Part shown: piece by piece, positions 55,056 to 64,000 of the stretch | Numbering within the stretch: the first letter of the stretch is position 1 | Layout of the letters: every line of letters begins with the position of its first letter | NCBI RefSeq assembly: GCF_014839805.1 | Contig: NC_051129.1 | Location: forward strand, 6,390,920-6,454,919 | DNA: 64,000 bases | Reading direction: 5' to 3' | From: Manduca sexta | Lineage: Eukaryota; Arthropoda; Insecta; Lepidoptera; Sphingidae | Position numbers and translations under genes: made by a program | The notes under the pieces: model-generated | What the model was told of the DNA's origin: nothing | Seen by the model: the letters and a program-made list of their open reading frames with translations, nothing else | Databases searched by the model: none

Positions 55056-56293
55056 ATGGATAAACTAACTGTGATATCTGCGACTCTGTTTATGGCGGCC
55101 GATGTGTTTGCCATTGTAAGTTTAGCAATGCCAGACTGGATTATTACAGAAATTGGAGGTGAATATATAAAGATTTATTGTTTTAACTTTTAATAATTTA
55201 AAACACAGTATGACTATAGAAGTACATTGTCAAAATATATCTAGTTGACAAGAACAAATTAGTTACTTGTTACAGACCTTGGAACTAAATTTCCTCAATT
55301 ACAATTTATGCATACAATACAAACATTTTCAAAAGTAAAAATATGCAGATACTTTTATAATAACAAATCACAGACTGAAGGGACATGGTAATAACTCCCA
55401 GATTGGACACAAATTTGTGTAGATTTGTAATAACTAAATTGCTTTTACAACAAAAAGAGTAGTGCTGACCCAACATCGAAATATCTGGGGTAGAATGATA
55501 TACTTGTAAAGGACAATCTCAATTGGATCACCAATTGTATATCAATACATGTTCCTATATTTTCTATTAAAATCATTGTGTTGTCCAGATGAAACAGGCA
55601 ACTTTTTAAAAACTTCCACTCATTTGTACTTACTTTTCCCTAAAAAGAAATTTACATTGATAAATAAATTTAACTCAGATCAATATTTACTATACTTACC
55701 TCTTTACTATACAAACCCAAGCATACTTTTCAAATAAGATATTATCTTTTAATGGACAAGTATTCTGAAAAGTACTAAAAATATAATTAATGTAATCTTC
55801 ATCTGCAGGTGACACTCGTCTTGGTTTAATGTGGTCATGCATTACATTATACAACCGGACACAAGTGTGCTTCACGCCTGACTTGCAACCCGAATGGCTG
55901 CTTGCCTTAATATGCATTTTCATTGGATGTATTTGCATAACAACTACTGTGATACTACTTGCATCCAGTCACTTTGATCGAAATGTTATACCCTATGCTC
56001 GCTGGGTAGGATTTGCAGCAAGTAAGTATGAGTATATTTCAAAATAATGCAAGTATAATGAACATAGGTGATGGTTGAAATGAGTGATTTCTTTTTTTAT
56101 TTCAGTGGTTGTCTTCTGCCTGGCTGCTGTCATCTTTCCAATGGGTTTTCATGTTGATGAAATTGGAGGGCAACCATACCAATTGCCCAATAGCCATCAA
56201 GTTGGCATTTCCTACATATTATTTGTCCTCTCTTTGTGGATAACTGTTATATCAGAACTTTTCGCTGGCAAAGTCTGTCTGCCACATTTCTAA
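55056..56293 (+). CDS. MOSMO: MOSMO homologue (modulator of Smoothened), three exons
   Basis: Exons 55056-55158, 55809-56021 and 56106-56293 (stop TAA), GT-AG, phases 1 and 1, 504 nt, 167 residues, matching the length of the vertebrate protein. The start MDKLTVISATLFMAADVFAI with PDWI, the conserved YARWVGFAA, FPMGFH, DEIGGQPYQLPN and the C-terminal FAGKVCLP are hallmarks. Four hydrophobic segments predict a tetraspan, claudin-like membrane protein. In vertebrates MOSMO damps Hedgehog signalling by promoting removal of Smoothened from the cell surface; the insect role is inferred only. Likely polyadenylation signals (AATAAA) lie downstream, for example near 56598. Confidence 0.93.
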
Positions 56294-56683
56294 GTGTCTC
56301 AAATAATTTGGGTCTGAATATATTGTTATGTACAGTAATTTTAATTAAGGATCTATTTATAATGGGTATTATTTGTTTTTATTTCGAAAAAAGATAAAAT
56401 AAGGATGAATTTTGTAACTCCAAACAAGTGATCATATTATTGTATTTATATCTATTGCCTGTGACATTGGCATATTGTTTGCACAAATGCAATAGGTATA
56501 AAAACTGCAGATTTAAATAGTATTATGCACAGCTCATTGTTTTACTAAAGTCTGATCACATTAGATAAAGTATTAGCTGTAAAGTGGTTTTAAAATCAAT
56601 AAAGAAAGATAAAATATATTATCTCCTGGGACTATACATTCTAAGCTCCATAAGCTTGGTAACACTTATTTTATATAATTCTC

Positions 56684-58030
56684 TGCCGCCCGCCCGCGAA
56701 CAAACAAAGGCCCCTCCTATTAGTCAACTCTTACGACAGGTAGGAGAATACCGTGATAGAATTTTCCAAGCACCTCCAATCCACAGGGCTGGAGACCTTC
56801 AGTAAGCCGTCCACTCTGCGCCTTCTACATCTCCTTTGGCGGCGGGAGGAAACTTCTAGATCCCAGTCCCTTTCGGCACTCTCCTCACAGGACCGCCGCA
56901 CGTCAGGACCTATGGGTTCCGCCATAAAAGCGACCACGCCCGGAGCGAGAGGTCTCTGTCAATGGTTCCTTCACCCTGAGACAAGTATAACCAACCAGCG
57001 GCCCGACATTCCCCTCGAGACAATTCTAGTGTGCTCAGTCTTCACAACTCATACACGTGGGGACTTTTGTTTCGTCTAATTTATATACCCCGTAGTTTCA
57101 TTTGCACATTGAGGCCTGGAAGGACCCGCGAATATTTTCCCTCCGCCCATCCTAGTAAGTTCCCCCATTTCCTACACCACTCTGCAACGGGCCTCTGCAG
57201 TTTCTTAGCCGGGGAATTCCAGAATTCCGTTCGCTGGTACCCCCCGGTGTTGAATGCAAGGACGCCAACATGCGACCCGGTGTGCTTTTGCAATTGTCCG
57301 ACCCGTCTATTTGTTCGATTTAAACAGACTTAAAAAATCTCAGTAAAACTAATTAAACTGTTTTCCAAGATCACTAAAATTTAAAATTTTATATAAAAAT
57401 GGTTTTAACACCTAAGTAGGTCAATGATTTAACGTTGTGGTCCGCAGCACCACTACTAAAACTTGAATCTGTTGTTACCCGTACAAAAAAACAAGATTTA
57501 GTAGACCACAGCTGGCCAGTCGTAAGGGCCAGCCAGACAAATGCCCAGAGTAACACAATTGAGCGTGCCAAGCGTTTGCACGGATTTTTCAGTTGTCCCC
57601 CTAAAAAGAATAAAAAAAATTATGCCAACGACAAAAATATTTTTAACGTTTTTATTTGGATTAATAAGCTCATACTTATATAGTGTTGATGTAAGGGGCA
57701 GCGAATCAATGTCAATAGCAGTAACAACGCTGCCGTCGATCCCCATGAATGTACAAAGTAGATTATTGGTGGGCTGACCCGTGCCGTGTGCTTGCGACCT
57801 TCCGACCACCAATGGCGAGTACTAATCGCCAACAGGCAGAGGATACCGTGGCCGAATTCTCCAGTCACAATCATAACCCATAATAATAATCAACATGGCG
57901 AACATGAGCTTCCCCTAAAGATTTCCAGATCGACCTATTTATTGGAAGCAGTCCGCGTCCAGCGACCACCTGCGACTTTTATTAGGTCATCCACCTTGTG
58001 AGTGGACGTCCGACGCGGCGCTTGCCAGCA
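56684..58030. repeat. Decayed interspersed repeats (LINE 3'-UTR-like pieces)
   Basis: Two GC-richer blocks, 56684-57330 and about 57660-58030, carry words typical of lepidopteran LINE 3' ends (CTCTTACGACAGGTAGG, ATACCGTG, CACCTTGTGAGTGGACGTCC). Frames here are short and unconvincing. No coding region is supported. Confidence 0.5.
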
Positions 58031-58930
58031 TACATAGTACATAGTAGAAATGGAGGATCTTGCGAGTATATTACTAGGTGATCACTTCCCTCTTGACCTG
58101 CGATAGGTTTTCTGTCTGTGTGTAGCTCGTAGCCATGGTGACAGCTGACCTACAAGAGCGGCCCTGGGTGTTGTAGGAATCAGGACATCAATGCTCTTCA
58201 TTAGATGACGCTAAACCTAATTTAACCAGCCTTTCAGAAACTGGGCGGTACATATATAGGTATTAGAAGAACTCCATTCATACTGACATCAGGCTACCTT
58301 CCTATGGTTTAAAGTATTAGATTCATTAACAGTTACATAGTTATTATGTAAGTACTTAAAATGTTATAACATTCGGTACATACAATGTAAGTCGCAGAAT
58401 GTACTCGTCTGTACATCATACTAAGTAGGTTAAAATAAAAGATTATATTTTAACAAAAAACATTTATTGATACTAATTATGTTAATTATGATTTTAATGT
58501 TTCAATTATTATTATTATTAGGTAATTGTAAAACAAACTTAAATAATAAAACAATTTCTATATTTACAAAGTAGACATTGAGGATAAACACTTAACTTCA
58601 TAAGTCTTTGAAAGTCTTGTGAACACTATTCTGTATGAATTATGGAATATTCTCCCAACTTTAGTAGCACATTAATGTTCGGGGCACCACATTGTCTTCA
58701 TTCTTGATAATAACTGTATGCGCGTCTTCATCTTCTGTTCTGGTGAACTTAAAGTATAACTTGTTGATTTAACTTGCCGCCTCATCCTAGGAAATCTTAT
58801 TAAAAAAGATGACAACTATATGACTGACGACCAGGACTCCATTCTTGTGTCCCACCCTGTGGCTGCGCGGTCGTTACATTACCACGCAACAACACGCTAC
58901 TATAACAGGACGGCTATCAAACAGAAAATG
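58031..58930 (-). other. Downstream flank of the LENG8-like gene
   Basis: Likely contains its 3' UTR on the minus strand; a minus-strand AATAAA lies at 58463-58468. Nothing else is recognised. Confidence 0.45.
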
Positions 58931-61900
58931 TTATATACTCGCTACAGCTGGGAGGCTGGCCTTGCAATCTATTTGAGTTTGATCGCAGCCAGTGTACGAA
59001 AGAGGAAACTGATTTAAAAACTCAAAAGCCTTTGAACTCGACTCAAACGCCAACTCTCGAATGATGAAGTCCACAGGAACGGTCTGTCTGTAGCTGCACA
59101 TATAAAAACATGTTAAAAACATAACCAGCTAGGCTGGCCAATATATTTATAAATATTCTTACATATTGGTGCTAGTTCTCGTAACAAACGTTATGATTTT
59201 ATTTTATGATCACCAAACAATAAGCATGCAAAATTATGCAAGACTAATAGCATTATATCAATAAGTTTTATCATGCTTTGAATAGTCCAGGGATAATTAA
59301 AAGACGAGTACATCTTAATATTCTGAAAACATCATAGGACCATTATAGTGTTGATGAATAAGCGAATAGTTAAAAGAATACGATCTATGATTTTTATGAC
59401 TTACATTATTATTTCTATAAATATTCGGTCCGTAATAAAAGAGGTTTGGAATCTATTGGAATGTAAACAATAAATATTGTTAAGGCCCTTTCTCTAGCAA
59501 ACCGCCTTGAGCATTCGGTCTATACACATTACACGTACGGCACACGAGTTACAGGCGGGAATATGCAGATTTACGAATAATTAAAAAGAAAACAATTTTA
59601 GGTCTTTGAAAATTTTAAACTTTTTCCAAAATAATCCTTATTCAATTGTCTTTACTTTATACTAGTGTTAGTTGCAAATTAAAGATGTGTACGGAATTGA
59701 TGGGAGATGATCCACGGAATCACAACAATATCCATATTAATATTTTTGGAAGTGATGTTTATTTTTTTTCTCTTATATGTATTATAAATTTCGCACAGAT
59801 CACTTCTAATAATAATCGGTTAGCGCACCGTTTTCTACCCGAGTATACAGAATAATAATTCTATTACACTTCGAAGTGCTCTAAATCTTTCTAAAAAATT
59901 AACCAACAAAAGATATCACATATAAATTAGAATTGCTCGCGGGTCCACCTACGTGAATAAGATTTTTGTGGAATAAAAGTTGCATACGCCCTTATCCTAT
60001 CTAGGGTTTAAAATTATCTCTATGCGTAATTTCATCAAAATCGGTTCAGTCGTGAAAACGTCATAGACAGACAAGAGTAACTTTCGCATTTATAAGTATG
60101 GATTATTACCACTTGTTGCTAAACAGTCTTAACTGCACTTGCAAATTTTACTCTTATAGTGATTTTTATAATGTTGGTAGTTAAAATTTAATTAAATTAA
60201 ATTATGGAAGGTCTCCTAAGATTTTTTTCTCAAAGCTGCAGCAGTTTCGGTAGTTGCCCGTATAGTTACTATTCGGTATCTTGTAACCAGGTTTTCAGGA
60301 CGAGAAATGGCATAAATTGATTTAGTTTTTATTTTTCACTCATGGCAAAACCATTTCCCAGGTTAAAATATACTGAATATTCAGAAAATGAGGTAAATTA
60401 TTTTTATATGAATCAAATGCGTTAATATTGCAAATAAGTGTTTGCTGAATATTTCCAAAATAGTTCGCCAGAAACTTTTCGTTCATTTTGAGATTAGAAT
60501 TTTTTTATTTATTTTTGTCAATAAAAAATATTTAGGTGAAACTTAAGTGCAGCTACCTCTTTTGACCTTAAATTGGGTTAACATCCTAAATTTTAACCAT
60601 CCTTACTGGTCTGCTATCAAAATTCATCTATGTATATAAATATATTTATATTTCTATGTAATGGAGATCACATAGGTTCAATAAATCACTTAAAACTTTA
60701 TGACTGTATATAAGCCTATATATTTACAAATACATCTGGTTTTGTTTCATTTAAAAGTAACAAGTAGTTACTTATGTGACGACAAATTTAAAGAATTAAA
60801 AAAAAATAATGGGTAATATACATGATTAAACATCGGATTATATGCATTTGCATATTTTCACATACCAATGCACAAAACGTAATTTTCTTTTTGGGCTTTT
60901 GCATATTTTAGTACTTTTTCATGGATAGTACATATTTCGCCTCAAATAAAAAATATTGAACTAACGCACTTTCCAGTACACGTTGGGAAAAATTCCAAGG
61001 CAAATAAATGCTGTTTTATATAAAAACCCAAATTAAGGAAATAAAAGATGCTAACGCATTTAACAACTGTAACGCCCGTATTCTGCTGAAGGGGTTTCTG
61101 CAGAAATGGTGTCAAATTTCAAGTTTTGTCCAGTCAGTTGACGTAGAGAAGTTATTTACCAAGGACAAATTAATACTTAAAAACAATGACAAATAAATGA
61201 CATCTTAACAAATGTGATCTAAAAAATTCGAAAAATATTTAATTTTTTATTATCATAAGAATGACATTCGGTAATTGAGAAAATATGTGCAAATTATAAT
61301 ACTTAATTGAATTTAAAACGTTCAGTATTTTTTTAGTGCATATTTAGCTTTTTTTTGTGCATATAACCCAATGTCTAATAATAATCATATAATCAGATAC
61401 CAAATATTATTATTAATATGGTTAGTAAAGAGAATTATCAACAGCATAATGGAAAGAATATGGAGTGTATGAGACAATTGTTATTGTATTAGCAAAGCCA
61501 AAACTACAACTTTCTTGCATCCAAAGGTCAGTTAAAAATCGAAGCATGTTTCAAAAACCCTGTAACATTAATTAATATCCAAAAATTATGGACCTATCAG
61601 TGGCAAAAGTTAAAAATTATCAAATAGAATGTTAACTCCAAAATAGTATTACCTTTTTTTTATATTAATATGATTTTTGTGGTAAATTTGAGTTGATAAA
61701 TCAATTAGAATCATATTATTATAATGGAGCCTTTGCCACTGGGACCTACTTAATATAGCACCAACAGAAAGTAAAATAAAAACTATGCAAAAGACATACG
61801 ACTTTATGATGTATTTGAGATATTGTTTCCTTTCTCTCTCGATGAACCACTCCATGAGATAACCTGCCATCAGCGGAGCCGTTTTGTACAATAAGAAAAA

Positions 61901-63712
61901 CTTATGTAAATTTCCAGTAGCCCAAGCACATCTGGTTTCAAGTGCATGTTTTATACATTCATTTTCCCTGTCATCTTTTGAAAGAAATTGGAATATAGTT
62001 GTTAAATCTGAAAAAAAATGTACATTATAAATTGAATAAACACATTGCAAATATTTTAAAGAATCAATTTACATAAGAATGTAATATGTCCAACATCTAC
62101 ATACCTAATGTGTTTTTGGTAAATATGTAATACAATATCCTATAGGCTGTAAATTCAGCTGAATTTGCTCTACTATCAGGCAATTCACTATAAAGCATTT
62201 TCAATTGTGTTTGACATTGGTTAAATTCTTCATGGTCACCTTTCTCTAATGCAATTCGTGCATGAGTTTCATACACATCTACTGTGAAACTATCTCTTAC
62301 ACCTTGTACCTGAAATTTTGTTAAATATGAGGATGTTTAAGGCTCAGAATATTAACAATATCTCTATAGTTACAGTATGTTTGAAACATACCTCTTATTA
62401 ATATTGCTGGTTCACAATTACAAGGCTATATGTTATATTTAATGTGCAATATATATCTCATGATTCTAAGTCTTATTTAGTGAAACTTTTCAATAATTGC
62501 GAAAGATAAATAAAGGGGAAACCATGATTTATTGTCTTTTCTTAATTTAACCTACATGATTTTTTTTTATCTCATTTTTGTATCACATATAATAATTAAC
62601 ATAGGACCTTGTAAAAGTAAGCCAACAACATAATATGTGACAATATTATGCCCCATCAATAAAGGATGAAATTGTATAATGTAGCTCATACACACAAAAT
62701 TATTATACAGTCTGTTTTTTTGTTTTAATATAAAGTACAAATATTATATTCCTGCAATTATTTTTTCTTTTTGTTATTAATTGTGAATACAACTGAAATA
62801 CAGAGAGCTATGATTGTGTCCCATATGATGTCTCATTGTTCTTTTATATTAAATTTTAATTTATAATAGTATGTAACTTTTGTTTTATTAAATATGGCAT
62901 CACATGTCAAATGTCACATAACTAACTATTATTGAGCAATATTTCTAAACAATGAAAAATAATCTATTATGATGTTACATGGAATGGGTTATTGCACAAA
63001 GTATAAAATAAGCATGTCTAATTTGTAAATACATTTCTGAAAAGTGTCAAGTAGCTAATGGGTCCTGCCAAGGTCATTTTATTTAGCCAATTTATCCATA
63101 GAAACAAATTTGTTTTGAATTGAAATTTTTATACTAGTTTTCTAGCACAACATTTTTACTATTAACTACCAAACTATTACAATAATAGAAGTACTTACAG
63201 TTAAATCCTGTCTAATAGATTTCAACTGATCACATGCATATCTATAATCTTGTCTCTCTACCCATTTTTCTTTTACATATTTAAGAGATGCCTTCAACAC
63301 ACATACAGGTCTAACCTCACAAGCTTCTGGAGCTTTAGTCAATCTCAAAAATGATTTTTCTAAATCCAGACATGTACCAACAATATGCATGTTGTTAACT
63401 TCATAATCTCCTTCATTATCCTGTATGATAGGTTTCCTAATTGTAGGTTCTATCCTTTTGGGGCCTGCTTGCAATGAACTAGCAATGGAGGGAACATTAC
63501 CACTGCCAGCAAACCTTTCAGCCCTTTTCAGAAGTTTTTCAGCATTACCCTGAAAATCCTCAACAACAAATTGATTATACTGTTTCTTTTTATTTTTAGG
63601 ATATTTGTCACATTTCTTTTGGTCCAAAGACAATCTGTCTTTAAGCTTTTGCCGTCCTTTTCCTTGTTTAATTTTCTTGTCTTCAACCTCATCACTAGAA
63701 GTAGATGAAGAG
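58931..63712 (-). CDS. LENG8: LENG8/Thp3-like SAC3-domain protein, 3' part of gene
   Basis: Minus-strand exons 63712-63199, 62309-62105, 62007-61800 and 59093-58931 (stop TAA) have AG/GT borders and agreeing phases. The first visible exon begins in mid-codon at an acceptor, so more exons lie right of the window. Seen in order: Ser-rich acidic and Lys-rich stretch, RAERF, the conserved [19 protein letters not shown] and [34 protein letters not shown], then the helical SAC3/GANP repeat and a winged-helix end with IDCKAS. This family works in the nucleus in mRNA processing and retention, near TREX-2-type complexes. The last intron (59094-61799) is 2.7 kb. Family call is strong; exact orthology not tested. 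Confidence 0.92.
59935..60105 (+). repeat. Interspersed repeat in the last intron of the LENG8-like gene
   Basis: Reads TTGCTCGCGGGTCCACCTACG near the start, TTTCATCAAAATCGGTTCAG in the middle and ACTTTCGCATTTATAAGTAT at the end, the form of a common decayed insect repeat. A related phrase occurs near 60-300. The rest of the intron (to 61799) is AT-rich with no feature seen. Confidence 0.5.
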
Positions 63713-64000
63713 CTGGAAATATAAAAGAAAATAAATTTAAGTCTGAATTATGTAAATTGTATTACATTCCAAGTCATCTATCACTTTTCAGGGAACTAGA
63801 TGATGAACTGCTATGTTGTATAAGCTATTTGGCTGAATAGATGACAATGACTGGTGCCAAAACAATAATATGCAAGAACTATTTACATGTCACTACTTGC
63901 ATTGTAGACACAAGCATCAATACAGTCAATCAGTATACATGCAACAATGAGCCATATGAACAACTGTCAATAAGACAGACATATCACATCAAATTATGAG
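63713..64000 (-). other. Intron of the LENG8-like gene running off the window
   Basis: Begins at the acceptor TATTTCCAG (minus strand) of the exon at 63712. No exon is recognised before the window ends. Confidence 0.6.

Noticed and set aside
57031..57333. Plus-strand frame of about 100 codons
   Set aside because: Lies in LINE-tail-like repeat DNA, shows no domain and is matched by equal frames on the other strand.
58820..59017. Plus-strand frame
   Set aside because: Antisense to the last LENG8-like exon.

Overview
The window is insect nuclear DNA, most likely from a lepidopteran (inference). It is AT-rich, its genes carry canonical GT-AG introns, it holds tRNA-derived SINEs, small Helitrons, mariner, hAT, BEL/Pao and Ty3/gypsy elements of the kinds common in moths and butterflies, and its opsin belongs to the insect short-wavelength (UV) clade. 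No CRISPR, operon or prokaryotic feature is present.

Four host genes can be built from exons whose splice phases agree. (1) A TMEM200-like two-pass membrane protein, + strand, five coding exons from 14075 to 27883, 255 codons. (2) A complete UV-clade rhabdomeric opsin, + strand, eight coding exons from 41029 to 45285, 377 codons. (3) A complete MOSMO homologue (modulator of Smoothened), + strand, three exons from 55056 to 56293, 167 codons. (4) The 3' half of a LENG8/Thp3-type SAC3-domain gene, - strand, four exons from 63712 down to 58931, continuing past the right edge. They have no evident shared pathway and are probably unrelated neighbours.

Most of the rest is mobile DNA. From 1318 to 9504 lies a scrambled BEL/Pao LTR element bounded by a perfect 5-bp duplication (ATACC): a + strand LTR, leader, gag and protease, then an inverted 3' half of a related element, then an intronless C-terminal piece of a cytochrome P450, then a + strand partial LTR, a deleted pol and a full 3' LTR. 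Intron 3 of the TMEM200-like gene holds a three-level nest: a hAT element (18039-23595, 8-bp duplication) containing a Ty3/gypsy element (18637-23198, two apparently identical 162-bp LTRs, 5-bp duplication) and a small Helitron (23275-23573).

From 28.6 to 40.4 kb, between the first two genes, are a deleted mariner, two copies of a 37-bp-TIR MITE, other MITEs, a 68-bp minisatellite inside a decayed gypsy remnant, two Helitrons and three SINEs. From 45.9 to 52.6 kb are an unexplained cluster of a dispersed 13-bp motif, a 5'-truncated LINE, a Helitron with an internal 122-bp tandem amplification, a dead mariner and a perfect 23-bp palindrome. Several intronic or upstream GC-rich islands around the TMEM200-like gene stand out from the AT-rich background and may be regulatory or alternative exons.

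All protein identities are from recognition of motifs by eye; no database search was run.
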